64,000 nt of DNA from Orobanche coerulescens (lineage: Eukaryota; Streptophyta; Magnoliopsida; Lamiales; Orobanchaceae), in the NCBI GenBank assembly GCA_033398695.1, contig CM065804.1:14555001-14619000 (forward strand), given 5' to 3'. Made by a program: the position numbers and the translations under genes. Each line of letters opens with the position of its first letter. Position 1 is the first letter of the stretch. The notes beneath the pieces were generated by a model. It saw nothing but the letters and a program-made list of their open reading frames with translations, was not told the DNA's origin and did not search any database. Shown here one piece after another: positions 32,001 to 44,782 of the stretch.

Positions 32001-33504
32001 TGTAATACCCCGATTTTTTTGGATATTTTTTTTTTCGTTTATATGTTGGATGTCGTTGATGAATAATTGTGTTTGAGGATGATGTGAACGTATGACAATG
32101 TTGTTGAATGCGTATATGTATTCATTGTGCCGTATGATCGTTTGGTATGTCGAGATGTTGGTCGAGAATAGCGGAAAATGGTTAAGTACAGCTACGTTAG
32201 CGCACGCTACAGGGTATGCCTAGCGCGCGCTAAGACATATACTTAGCGTACGCTACGGTGCATACTTAGCGCACGCTAAGAGGTTTGGTTACGTACGCTA
32301 AGGAGGACCCCTAACGTGCGTAACAACTTGCTGGGTTAGTTCCGAAAGGTGGCCGATAGGTAGGCCCAGGTTGATTTTTATATTCAGTTAGCGCACGCTA
32401 ACGCATGTTGGTTAGCGCACACTAACATCAGATCGCCAATAATTGAATCTTAGCTTTAGGCGGGTGGACCCGGCCATGTTCGACGCGTGTCCAGATAAGG
32501 TCAGCAAGAGTTTGTCGTGTAGAGCTAGCGCACGCTAAAACCGTATGATTAGCGCATGCTAATTCCATATCGGTCAAAGGAATCCCGGTAATCGCGGATG
32601 CTTTCGGCATGTGAGGGCACGATACTGTAGCAAGTCAATGACGATTAGGGCGCGTTAAGGTCGAAGAATAGCGCACGCTACTGAGCATTTCACTGTAGCA
32701 AGTCAACGCCTGTTAGCGCACGCTAATGCATGGGCATTACGTACGTTAGATGAATTTCGAAGCAATGTAGTAGCTTCTGGACTGCCCGATAGCGCACGCT
32801 ATCAAGGAAGGATAGCGCACGCTAGTCCTGTAGCGCACGCTAAATATAAGGTCTAGCGCGCGCTAGTGATGTGTTTTATAGAGAGGATAGAGGAGTGCTG
32901 AGAGGCATTTTGTCCATTCTCCTTCCGTCAGTCAATAGAGAGAATCTCGAGAAGTACTTGAAGTTCCTAAACATTGAGAGATGATTCTCTTAAACAAGAT
33001 TAAGATGGAGAGCTCGGATTTAAGTATTGTTCTTGAAGTTTTTGATGATTCTTGGAATGTAGTTCAAATTATTCTTCTTCGTGGTTAGTCCATACAAGGT
33101 AATCCTCGTATCCCTTTGATAGTGGTTCATTTTTTTTTAAGGATTACTTCTTGGGAGGGAGTATGTTGGGAATCGTGTATTTTGATGTTCGTCTTATTTC
33201 AATGAAAGTGCATAAATTGGACTGTACTTTTATCCGTTGCGTGAATATTTTGAAATGGCTTTTGGTATTTGCCAACTGAATTTTATTTTGTAAAACCGAT
33301 TCCCTAAATTGAGTTTTTGGCATTTTGGCCTTGATCGTTTTGACGGTATTTGGAAAATGATTTTTTTTAGTATTTGAAAAATATTACCGTCATCGGTCTT
33401 TTTGGCATTTTTGAAATGACGTGGAAAATTGTGCTTAGCCTGGTAAATCCTTGTGAGAAGGGTTTACGGCGTGTAATATTCCCAGGAGGATCTGGGGTAT
33501 TACA
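32001..33504 (+). repeat. LTR2, copy 1 of element E
   Basis: 1504 bp with termini TGTAATACCCCG/GGGGTATTACA. The sequence is distinct from LTR1. It contains about eighteen TTAGCGCACGCTAA-type palindromes (32197-32866), followed directly by ttttataga at 32874. No target duplication borders LTR2: tagag lies on the left and atttt on the right. Confidence 0.88.
32197..32866 (+). promoter_or_regulatory. Palindrome array upstream of TATA, LTR2 copy 1
   Basis: About eighteen occurrences of TAGCGCACGCTA and close variants (TAGCGCGCGCTA, TTACGTACGCTAA, TTAGCGCATGCTAA), dispersed at irregular 20-60 bp steps. The last ends 7 bp before the TATA-like ttttataga. The second LTR2 copy (38859-39528) keeps the same set with few changes. 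Confidence 0.75.
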
Positions 33505-35886
33505 ATTTTGGTATCATGTGATAATGCTATACGAGATTTATTGGAATTGTAATAAGAGATTTCGGATGTTGATATGATTATTGAGATCTTCTTAATATGA
33601 TGATAACGGTATTGTTGCGATTCTTAAGGTTGTATGAAGGGCATGATGAAGGAAATGGTAACATGGAGATATATACCTCGGATATGTTGTTCTGAACGTG
33701 ATTTCGGATATTTCATGTTCTTGAAGAACTCTTGAATTATACGAGGTGATGAAAATTTTTAAGAAGTGTTGATGTTTTGAAAATGAATATGGAACATTCA
33801 TATCTAGAGCTGAATTATGTGTGTGAAATAATATTCGTATAGGAATACGAATGTGATTATGAGTTTGATGAGACTATTATTCATCCCTGAATATGGAAGC
33901 CTATACGTATGGAGCAAATGTTCAAGTCGAATGATTGGACTATTTGATAACCTTTTTAATAGGATTATCTATTGTTTTTGAACCAGTCGGATGATTCGAA
34001 TTGATGACAGTCATAAGTAAATTTTAACGATGGATTTACGAGAGGGGAACCTTATCAATTCGTATTTAAGAATTGAGTTTGGAACATTTAGACCCTTATT
34101 ATTGGTCCTAATTGGTTGCTGATATGATCATCATATTTCGACTCGTATTGTGGACAGGATTTGTAAGTGTCTGAGTTGGATTATTCAGACTGTGATTAGT
34201 CGAGATATGGTGAAACGATTGAGTTTGTGGTTTGGTGGTATTGATATTGGTCGTCATCAAACCTATTGATTATTAATCCTTCGTTTTACAATAAGATATG
34301 ATGTTTGATCGTGAATTATGACTGTTCTGTTGCAGCTAAGGTTGAAGGGTTCGTAGATTAACTTGGTCGAGACTGAGGAACTCGTAGACGTAATTAACTG
34401 AATTGGTAATAGTTCGTTGTATTGATATCGAGGCAAGTTTTATACTTGTACTAATCAATGAGATTAATGTTATCATGTAGGGGTACGAATGTGTGTATCA
34501 TTTCGAGACTTGGTCCCTCTATGATTTTGTTGATATCAGGGGATTGTTTGATACGACACCCGTTGGAAAATTATGCCAAATGTTACTGTTGTTCGTAAAT
34601 GGCCGGTTCAAGGCATTGCGATACTTGTTGGTAAAGTTGCTGTCGATAGCCGGTTCGCGGTATCGACGTATCGATTGTGATTGTGATGGATGTCCCATTG
34701 AGATATTGTGGATATAAATGCGTCATTGATATCGGTGTTTTTCTATTGATATTATATTAACCGATTGAAGGCATTGATGTATTCGATTATAATCTTCGTT
34801 ATCGGTAACCGATTAAATGTGCCAAAACATCCGTTGTATCGTTGTTATCGATTTTCCATTCTAAGGTAACCGAAGTATTGAATTGGGACTGTCGAAGATA
34901 GTTCCCATCCGTTGAGTCGTTATCGATTGGTCGTTCGAAGACAATCGATATATTGAATGGGGATCGCCGAGGATGGTGCCCATCTGTGAGTTATTATTGT
35001 CGTGTTGGCCGACTTAAGGCAGCACACTATTATTCTGGTGAACTCGGTAATTTTGTGATCATTGAGGGTTGGGGATTTCCCGGACTGTTGTGTTGTGATC
35101 GTTGCTCGTGTTAATCGGTCCTTAGGGATTTTGATTCCAGGATGGTTGGTTTGGATATTGTTGGTCGTGTCGGTCTTTCATTATTCGTGCATCATCGTTC
35201 ACTTGGTGAGTCGCATGATTCGTATTGGATATGTTATCGTTTGAGTTTCGTTGTCATATTGTATCGTAGCATATCTGGAATCATGTCTGCGTGCCGATTG
35301 GTTATGTGTAGGATTTTTAGCCGGGCACACGATGGTCATCCGTGGATGTTTCCGCATTGGACCGTGCACACGAGGCGTAGTTCGTGAGGCTAATTAGGTA
35401 CATTGTCACACATATATTATGGATTCCGTATACGGGGTGGACATGTGCACGGACACATTTCCGGATCGGGCGTACTGTGACGTCCCTCTTGAGTTTTATT
35501 GTATGGTCATTCGTAGTCCATGTTGTATTGGATATGTCAGACGATTTGCGACTGGTTGTTCATACGCCGACGGGTATGTCCGACAGTCAGGTTTGTTTCT
35601 TTGAGATCTGTATTGTGATGATTCTGACTTTGGGGCATTCGGTTTTCAGGCCATTGTGATGTATTGGTATTTCCGTTGGAGCCTTTGGGCATTGTGATTC
35701 GTATTTATTTCGGCGTTGGTTTGGTTTACCTTCGGGTAATGTATTGTTGTGTTCTATACTGACGATTCTCCGTTTGGGCGTAAGTTTTTGGTTCTTGTGT
35801 ATCTCATTGAGTTTTTCCTGGCGGGATAATTCTTTTCCCTACTTGTTTTAAGTTTCGGGACGAAACTTCTTTTAAGGAGGGTAGAA
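33505..35886 (+). other. Internal segment b, copy 1 (non-coding)
   Basis: 2382 bp that opens with a primer-site-like TGGTATCATGTG (33509) just after LTR2. It ends with AAGTTTCG/CGAAACTT (35850-35868) and the purine tract ttaaggagggtagaa just before LTR1. It is T-rich with many in-frame stops on both strands. The short frames are repeated identically in b copy 2 but resemble no retrotransposon protein. A diverged relative forms positions 1-720. Confidence 0.75.
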
Positions 35887-38132
35887 TGTAATACCCGTAA
35901 TTTCGATTTTCGGTAATTTCTTATTTTTCAGCGGAAGTCCATTTTGATGACTCGCTCATGACCGTATCGTCAGTCTGAGAATGATTAATTCCACACTTTT
36001 TGACATCCGAGTTCGTTTCGGTGTCGTTTTGTTGAGTTCCGTGCTTTTTAGCGACTTTTCCGCATTTGAGTTCGATTCTTGCGAATCTCGTTTTAAACTG
36101 TTGTTTCGAGTTTCTAGTAAGTTCATTTAATGTTATTATTCATGTTGCGAGCTTTGGTTTGGTGTTTTGATCGCGTATCGTGATTTTCGGACGTTTTGGG
36201 CCATTTTCGTAATTTCCCAAAGTTTTGGGTAATTACTTCCGTTGTCGAATTTCGATCCTTCTGGTGGTCGGAATTTTGTATTCTCTTGGTGCTCGGATTT
36301 GTCTTTGCGAGTAGGTCGTAACCGTACCTTCTATTTATATTCAGGTTCGGGTTTCGGGGTCGTCCGGGCCGTCGGAGTGGCCACGACCGAGTCGCGGCCG
36401 GAGCAGGTCCTGGCCTGGCCGAGTTACGGCCGTAAGGTGCGATTCTGGCCGTAAGTGCTTAGCGCACATGGTGGCCGAATGCGATTACGGCCGTAAGGGC
36501 TATCGATTCTGGCCGTATGGGTGCTGTGCGATGTTCGGACGAATGCCGGTTACGGCCGTAAGGACCTGCCGGGTACGGCCGTAAGTGCCGAGTTACGGCC
36601 GTAAGGCCCTATCGATTATGGCCGTATGCGATTGGCAAGCGCTGGGCGGATTTTGACGAATGCCGGTTACGGCCGTAAGGTCTCCCAGTTACGGCCGTAA
36701 GTGGTCGGCAGGATGCTGGGCAGTATATATATGATCGAGCAGACGGGTTTACACACATTTCTTTCATTCCTCTCCTTTCCTTTCCGCGGCTGGGGCTTGG
36801 AAAACATGTATAGATGTTGTTCAACTATCAATCCACGGAGTTCTTGAGTTTATAACATCGACCGATCATCCCATAACATCCTCCGATCTACCGAATCAAG
36901 GTTAGATTTCCTAAAAATCTAGTTTTTGGAAAATTGGGGATTCTGTTTGACTTCATCCATTTAATCCGTAGTAATTTAGATTAGTGATGGATTGATGATT
37001 ATTTAGGTGTATTCTATAATTTCCATCGTTATTCCACGGTTGGATTGTATTGATTCGTCGTTTTGGTTGAGTTCTTAGTCGACGCCTTGAAGGTGTCCAA
37101 CAAAAGGTCTAAGAGGGGGGTTTGTGCGTTGTACGATTATTATTCATCGTACGATTGTTGATTTATCATTAATATGACTTAGGGACGAAATCCTTGTGAA
37201 GAACTTAAGTCGGAACCCTTCCGGTCGTTGTCTTCTTCGTGGTTCAAGCTTCCCGGTCGAACCGTGTTCTTCGGGATATTCGGTAACGTTTATTAAGGCA
37301 AGTATACATTTATGATTGTACGTTCTCGACTTTGAAAGTAAGAAATATTGATGGTATGATATGAACGAACCATTTTTACGGCATTCATAGATATATTGAT
37401 GGCATATTATGAACGAACCGTTTTTACGGCATTCATATATGTATTAATGGCATGTAATGAACGAACCATTTCTACGGCATTCCTACATGTATCGGCGTAT
37501 GATATGAACGAACCGTTTCTACGGCATTCACATACGTATCGGCGTATGATATGAACGAACCGTTTCTACGGCATTCACATACGTCTTAATGTGGCACTAT
37601 GAGATTTTAGTTATTCCGGAATACTAGTCTTGAATTGATGAATTGACGGTTACATTTACTTTATTGTCGAGGAGTATTGTGTTTCATACTTGATATACTT
37701 GCACTAGCTATTCGACGGCTAACCCCTTTATGGGGGAAATACTTTTTATGTATTTCAGGTTCCAGAAGAGCGGACAGGCGGGTATCGGATTGGCATGAAG
37801 ATGATGGGCAAGTGTGATACTGTGTCTTGTCTCCGGTTATCTTTTTGGATTCCTCCATTCAGTGTTGTTGTACTGGAATGGATTTTAAATACTCAAGTAT
37901 TGTATTTCAGTTTCTTTGTTGTTCCGGCCTGTGTTGCCGAGGTATTGATTTGTGCAGTGATGTATATGGTTTCATTGGGTATTGTTTTGAATACCATTTG
38001 TATCGTCTTTCTTTCCATTGTATGTAGACCTTCTCGGTCAAGTTTTATAGTTCCGCGTATGTTTAGCCTTGTGGGTCCCACGGAGGGGCTCACGGCGCTG
38101 TAATATACCCTGAATAACTTGGGGGTGTTACA
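35887..38132 (+). repeat. LTR1, copy 2 of element E
   Basis: 2246 bp. The palindrome array at 36424-36701 has ten members, three or four of them degenerate (ttctggccgtaag, ttatggccgtatg). TATATATA follows at 36724. The tandem repeat is at about 37350-37590. It is shared between the two units of E: it ends the first and begins the second. Confidence 0.9.
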
Positions 38133-38663
38133 GAATATGGTATCAGAGCTTAGGTTTATGGATACCTAGGCTTTCGGTCTTTTTGGGTCGATTGAGTCGT
38201 CATTTGCCCACAGTATCACTACTCTGCCATCATCATAGTGCGACCGGTACTTGTAAGTCCTCTCACTCTTCTTGTATTTTCTTGACCGTTTCGTTTTTAG
38301 CTTGGTATTCTTTGGAATTGGTCACTTCGAGAAGGTGCGATTTGGATTATACTTCCGCATGTGTGTGCCCTTTAGAATGTTGGATGTAAGTAGAAGAAGT
38401 CGTGACTGTGGTTACGGACGTGAACCCTTCCTTGAGATTTTGTCAAATTGCTAATTTCGATATTAGCGTGTATCGGTATTGTGTGGAGACTTTGTTTGGG
38501 AGTCGCATGCTAGTACCACGGGAGATCATCGACTTCACAGACTTGTAAGTATGTTGTTCGGATTATTCGTTAATTCTTGGTGAAGTTGAATTTCCGTTGA
38601 AATGTTGTTTGTGCGAGTGATTGCAAGTTTCGAGGACGAAACTTATTTTTAAGGGGGGTAGAG
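38133..38663 (+). other. Internal segment a, copy 2 (non-coding)
   Basis: 531 bp, nearly identical to copy 1. Its primer site reads TGGTATCAGAGC (38138), the exact initiator Met tRNA complement, where copy 1 has a substitution. It ends with AAGTTTCG/CGAAACTT (38625-38644) and the purine tract. Confidence 0.75.
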
Positions 38664-40165
38664 TGTAATACCCCGATTTTTTTGGATATTTTTTTTTCGT
38701 TTATATGTTGGATGTCGTTGATGGATAATTGTGCTTGAGGATGATGTGAACGTATGACAATGTTGTTGAATGCGTATATGTATTCATTGTGCCGTATGAT
38801 CGTTTGGTATGTCGAGATGTTGGTCGAGAATAGCGGAAAATGGTTAAGTACAGCTACGTTAGCGCACGCTACAGGGTATGCCTAGCGCGCGATAAGATAT
38901 ATACTTAGCGTACGCTACGGTGCATACTTAGCGCACGCTAAGAGGTTTGGTTACGTACGCTAAGGAGGACCCCTAACGTGCGTAACAACTTGCTGGGTTA
39001 GTTCCGAAAGGTAGCCGATTGGTAGGCCGAGGTTGATTTTTATATTCAGTTAGCGCACGCTAACGCATGTTGGTTAGCGCACGCTAACATCAGATCGCCA
39101 ATAATGGAATCTTAGCTTTAGGCGGGTGGACCCGGCCATGTTCGACGCGTGTCCAGATAAGGTCAGCAAGAGTTTGTCGTGTAGAGCTAGCGCACGGTAA
39201 AACCGTATGATTAGCGCATGCTAATTCCATATCGGTTAAAGGAATCCCGGTAATCGCGGATGCTTTCGGCATGTGGGGGCACGATACTGTAGCAAGTCAA
39301 CGACGATTAGCGCGCGTTAAGGTCGAAGAATAGCGCACGCTACTGAGCATTTCACTGTAGCAAGTCAACGCCTGTTAGCGCACGCTAATGCATGGGCATT
39401 ACGTACATTAGATGAATTTCGAAGGAATGTAGTAGCTTCTGGACTGCCCGATAGCGCACGCTATCAAGGAAGGATAGCGCACGCTAGTCCTGTAGCGCAC
39501 GCTAAATATAAGGTCTAGCGCGCGCTAGTGATGTGTTTTATAGAGAGGATAGACGAGTGCTGAGAGGCATTTTGTCCATTCTCCTTCCGTCAGTCAATAG
39601 AGAGAACCTCGGGAAGTACTTGAAGTTCCTAAACATTGAGAGATGATTCTCTTAAACAAGATTAAGATGGAGAGCTCGGATTTAAGTATTGTTCTTGAAG
39701 TTTTTGATGATTCTTGGAATGGAGTTCAAATTATTCTTCTTCGTGGTTAGTCCATACAAGGTAATCCTCGTATCCCTTTGATAGTGGTTCATTTTTTTTA
39801 AGGATTACTACTTGGGAGGGAGTATGTTGGGAATCATGTATTTTGATGTTCGTCTTATTTCAATGAAAGTGCATAAATTGGACTGTACTTTTATCCGTTG
39901 CGTGAATATTTTGAAATGGCTTTTGGTATTTGCCAACTGAATTTTATTTTGTAAAACCGATTCCCTAAATTGAGTTTTTGGCATTTTGGCCTTGATCGTT
40001 TTGACGGTATTTGGAAAATGATTTTTTTTAGTATTTGAAAAATATTACCGTCATCGGTCTTTTTGGCATTTTTGAAATGACGTGAAAAATTGTGCTTAGC
40101 CTGGTAAATCCTTGTGAGAAGGGTTTACGGCGTGTAAAATTCCCAGGAGGATATGGGGTATTACA
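38664..40165 (+). repeat. LTR2, copy 2 of element E
   Basis: 1502 bp with the same termini and palindrome array (38859-39528) as copy 1 and scattered substitutions. Its neighbours on both sides are the same as for copy 1, showing that the whole a-LTR2-b block was duplicated. Confidence 0.88.
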
Positions 40166-42545
40166 ATTTTGGTATCATGTGATAATGCTATACGAGATTT
40201 ATTGGAATTGTAATAAGAGATTTCAGATGTTGATATGATTATTGAGATCTTCTTAATATGATGATAACGGTATTATTGCGATTCTTAAGGTTGTATGGAG
40301 GGCATGATGAAGGAAATGGTAACATGGAGATATATACCTCGGATATGTTGTTCTGAACGTGATTTCGGATATTTCATCTTCTTGAAGAACTCTTGAATTA
40401 TACGAGGTGATGAAAATTTTTAAGAAGTGTTGATGTTTTGAAAATGAATATGGAACATTCATATCTAGAGCTGAATTATGTGTGTGAAATAATATTCGTA
40501 TAGGAATACGAATGTGATTATGAGTTTGATGAGACTATTATTCATCCCTGAATATGGAAGCCTATACGTATGGAGCAAATGTTCAAGTCGAATGATTGGA
40601 CTATTTGATAACCTTTTTAATAGGATTATCTATTGTTTTTGAACCAGTCGGATGATTCGAATTGATGACAGTCATAAGTAAATTTTAACGATGGATTTAC
40701 GAGAGGGGAACCTTATCAATTCGTATTTAAGAATTGAGTTTGGAACATTTAGACCCTATTATTGGTCCTAATTGGTTGCTGATATGATCATCATATTTCG
40801 ACTCGTATTGTGGACAGGATTTGTAAGTGTCTGAGTTGGATTTTTCAGACTGTGATTAGTCGAGATATGGTGAAACGATTGAGTTTGTGGTTTGGTGGTA
40901 TTGATATTGGTCGTCATCGAACCTATTGATTATTAATCCTTCGTTTTACAATAAGATATGATGTTTGATCGTGAATTATGACTGTTGTGTTGCGGCTAAG
41001 GTTGAAGGGTTCGTAGATTAACTTGGTCGAGACTGAGGAACTCGTAGACGTAATTAACTGAATTGGTAATAGTTCGTTGTATTGATATCGAGGCAAGTTT
41101 TATACTTGTACTAATCAATGAGATTAATGTTATCATGTAGGGGTACGAATGTGTGTATCATTTCGAGACTTGGTCCCTCTATGATTTTGTTGATATCAGG
41201 GGATTGTTTGATACGACACCCGTTGTAAAATTATGCCAAATTTTACTATTGTTCGTAAATGGCCGGTTCAAGGCATTGCGATACTTGTTGGTAAAGTTGC
41301 TGTCGATAGCCGGTTCGCGGTATCGACGTATCGATTGTGATTGTGATGGATGTCCCATTGAGATATTGTGGATATCGTCGTCATTGATATCGATGTTTTT
41401 CTATTGATATTATATTAATCGATTGAAGACATTGATGTATTCGATTATAATCTTCGTTATCGGTAACTGATTAAATGTGCCAAAACATCCGTTGTATCGT
41501 TGTTATCAATTTTCCATTCTAAGGTAACCGAAGTATTGAATTGGGACTGTCGAAGATAGTTCCCATCCGTTGAGTCGTTATCGATTAGTCGTTCGAAGAC
41601 AATCGATATATTGAATGGGGATCGCCGAGGATGGTGCCCATCTGTGAGTTATTATTGTCGTGTTGGCCGACTCAAGGCAGCACACTATTATTCTGGTGAA
41701 CTCGGTAATTTTGTGATCGTTGAGGGTTGGGGATTTCCCGGACTGTTGTGTTGTGATCGTTGCTCGTGTTAATCGGTCCTTAGGGATTTTGATTCCAGGA
41801 TGGTTGGTTTGGATATTGTTGGTCGTGTCGGTCTTTCATTATTCGTGCGTCATCGTTCACTTGGTGAGTCGCATGATTCGTATTGGATATGTTATCCTTT
41901 GAGTTTCGTTGTCATATTGTATCGTGGCATATCTGGAATCATGTCTGCGTGCCGATTGGTTATGTGTAGGATTTTTAGTCGGGCACACGATGGTCATCCG
42001 TGGATGTTTCCGCATTGGACCGTGCACACGAGGCGTAGTTCGTGAGGCTAATTAGGTACATTGTCACACGTATATTCTGGATTCCGTATACGGGGTGGAC
42101 ATGTGCACGGACACATTTCCGGATCGGGCGTACTGTGACGTCCCTCTTGAGTTTTATTGTATGGTCGTTCGTAGTCCATGTTGTATTGGATATGTCCGAC
42201 GATTTGCGACTGGTTGTTCATACGCCGAAGGGTATGTCCGACAGTCAGGTTTGTTTCTTTGAGATCTGTATTGTGATGATTTACAGCTTTGGGCTGTTCG
42301 GTTTTCAGGCCATTGTGATGTATTGGTATTTCCGTTGGAGCCTTTGGGCATTGTGATTCGTATTTATTTCAGCGTTGGTTAGGTTTACCTTCGGGTAATG
42401 TATTGTTGTGTTCTATACTGACGATTTGCCGTTTGGGCGTAAGTTTTTGGTTCTTGTGTATCTCATTGATTTTTTCCTGGCGGGATAATTCTTCTCCCTA
42501 CTTGTTTTAAGTTTCGGGACGAAACTTCTTTTAAGGAGGGTAGAA
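40166..42545 (+). other. Internal segment b, copy 2 (non-coding)
   Basis: 2380 bp, nearly identical to b copy 1, including the primer-like start and AAGTTTCG/CGAAACTT (42509-42527) before the purine tract. No coding sequence recognised. Confidence 0.75.
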
Positions 42546-44777
42546 TGTAATACCCGTAATTTCGATTTTCGGTAATTTCTTTTTTTTTTTCAGCAGAAGT
42601 CCGTTTTGTTGACTCGCTCATGACCGTTTCGTCAGTCTGAGAATGATTAATTCTACACTTTTTGACATCCGAGTTCGTTTCGGTGTCGTTTTGTTGAGTT
42701 CCGTGCTTTTTAGCGACTTTTCCGCATTTGAGTTCGATTCTTGCGAATCTCGTTCTAAACTGTTGTTTCGAGTTTCTCGTAAGTTCATTTAATGTTATTA
42801 TTCATGTTTCGAGCTTTGGTTTGGTGTTTTGATCGCGTATCGTGATTTTCGGACGTTTTGGGCCATTTTCGTAATTTCCCAAAGTTTTGGGTAATTACTT
42901 CCGTTGTCGAATTACGAGCCTTCGGGTGGTCGGAATTGTGTGTTCTCTTGGTGCTCGGATTTGTCTTTGCGAGTAGGTCGTAACCGTACCTTCTATTTAT
43001 ATTCAGGTTCGGGTTTCGGGGTCGTCCGGGCCGTCGGAGTGGCCACGACCGAGTCGCGGCCGGAGCAGGTCCTTGCCTGGACGAGTTACGGCCGTAAGGT
43101 GCCGGTTACGGCCGTAAGTGCTTGGCAGACATGGCTGGACGAATGCCGGTTACGGCCGTAAGGGCTGTCAGTTACGGCCGTATGGGTGCCAGGCAGTGTT
43201 CGGACGAATGCCGGTTACGGCCGTAAGGACCTGCCGGGTACGGCCGTAAGGCCCTGTTGGTTACGGCCGTAAGCGATCGGCAAGCGCTGGGCGGATTTTG
43301 ACGAATGCCGGTTACGGCCGTAAGGTCTCCCAGTTACGGCCGTAAGTGGTCGGCAGGATGCTGGGCAGTATATATATGATCGAGCAGACGGGTTTACACC
43401 CATTTCTTTCATTCCTCTCCTTTCCTTTCCGCGACTGGGGCTTGGAAAGCATGTATAGATATTGTTCAACTATCAATCCACGGAGTTCTTGAGTTTATAA
43501 CGTCGACCGATCATTCCATAACATCCTCCGATCTACCGAATCAAGGTTAGATTTCCTAAAAATCTAGTTTTTGGAAAATTGGGGATTTTGTTTGACTTCG
43601 TCCATTTAATCCGTAGTAATTTAGATTAGTGATGGATTTATGATCTTTTAGGTGTATTCTATCATTTCCATCGTTATTCCACGGTTGGATTGTATTGATT
43701 CGTCGTTTTGGTTGAGTTCTTAGTCGACGCCTTGAAGGTGTCCGACAAAAGGTCTAAGAGGGGGGTTTGTGCGTTGTACGATTATTATTCATCGTACGAT
43801 TGTTGATTTATCATTAATATGACTTAGGGACGAAATCCTTGTGAAGAACTCAAGTCGGAACCCTTCCGTTCGTTGTCTTCTTCGTGGTTCAAGCTTCCCG
43901 GTCGAACCGTGTTCTTCGGGATATTCGGTAACGTTTATTAAGGCAAGTATACATTTATGATTGTACATTCTCGACTTTGAAAGTAAGAAATATTGATGGT
44001 ATGATATGAACGAACCGTTTTTACGGCATTCATAGATATATTGATGGCATATTATGAACGAACCGTTTTTACGGCATTCATATATGTATTAATAGCATGT
44101 AATGAACGAACCGTTTCTACGGCATTCCTACATGTATCGGCGTATGATATGAACGAACCGTTTCTACGGCATTCACATACATATCGGCGTATGATATGAA
44201 CGAACCGTTTCTACGGCATTCACATACGTCTTAATGTGGCACTATGAGATTTTAGTTATTCCGGAATACTAGTCTTGAATTGATGAATTTACGGTTACAT
44301 TTACTTTATTGTCGAGGAGTATTGTGTTTCATACTTGATATACTTGCACTAGCTATTCGACGGCTAACCCCTTTATGGGGGAAATACTTTTTATGTATTT
44401 CAGGTTCCAGAAGAGCGGACAGGCGGGTATCGGGTCGGCATGAAGATGATGGGCAAGTGTGATACTGTGTCTTGTCTCCGGTTATCTTTTTGGATTCCTC
44501 CATTCAGTGTTGTTGTACTGGAATGGATTTTAAATACTCGAGTATTGTATTTCAGTTTCCTTGTTGTTTCGGCCTGTATTGCCGAGGTATTGATTTGTGC
44601 AGTGATGTATATGGTTTCATTGGTTATGGTTTTGAATACCATTTGTATCGTCTTTCTTTCCATTGTATGTAGACCTTCTCGGTCAAATTTTATAGTTCCG
44701 CGTATGTTTAGCCTTATGGGTCCCACGGCGGGGCTCACGGTGCTGTAATATACCCTGAATAACTTGGGGGTGTTACA
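42546..44777 (+). repeat. LTR1, copy 3 of element E
   Basis: 2232 bp. The array of nine TTACGGCCGTAAG-type palindromes is at 43086-43346 and TATATATA begins at 43369. The tandem repeat is at about 44003-44230. It ends GGTGTTACA against the right target duplication gagca. Confidence 0.9.
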
Positions 44778-44782
44778 GAGCA

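Larger units (their letters stand above)
29372..44777 (+). mobile_element. Element E: mosaic tandem LTR element (LTR1-a-LTR2-b-LTR1-a-LTR2-b-LTR1)
   Basis: A 15,406-bp block begins TGTAATACCCG and ends GGGGGTGTTACA, flanked by gagca at 29367-29371 and 44778-44782. It splits B's gag. Inside are three copies of LTR1 (about 2.1-2.2 kb), two of LTR2 (about 1.5 kb), and two each of the internal segments a (531 bp) and b (about 2.38 kb), all plus strand. Every internal segment starts with a Met-tRNA-like primer site and ends with a polypurine tract. No gag or pol is left, so mobility would need proteins from elsewhere. The unit repeats with a period of about 6.5-6.7 kb and the two units are nearly identical. 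Confidence 0.92.

Noticed and set aside
32197..32866. CRISPR-like array because of many short repeats
   Set aside because: The repeats are short palindromes at irregular spacing without unique spacers of constant length, inside an LTR.
33505..35886. Short plus-strand frames of segment b, repeated in both copies, as a conserved small protein
   Set aside because: Both copies come from one recent duplication, so identity is no evidence of selection. The frames lack domains and differ in the D relative.
44400..44782. C-terminal 125 residues of the long minus-strand frame 45677-44400
   Set aside because: They are read from the LTR1 end of element E after the junction at 44783; the true gag continues at 29371.
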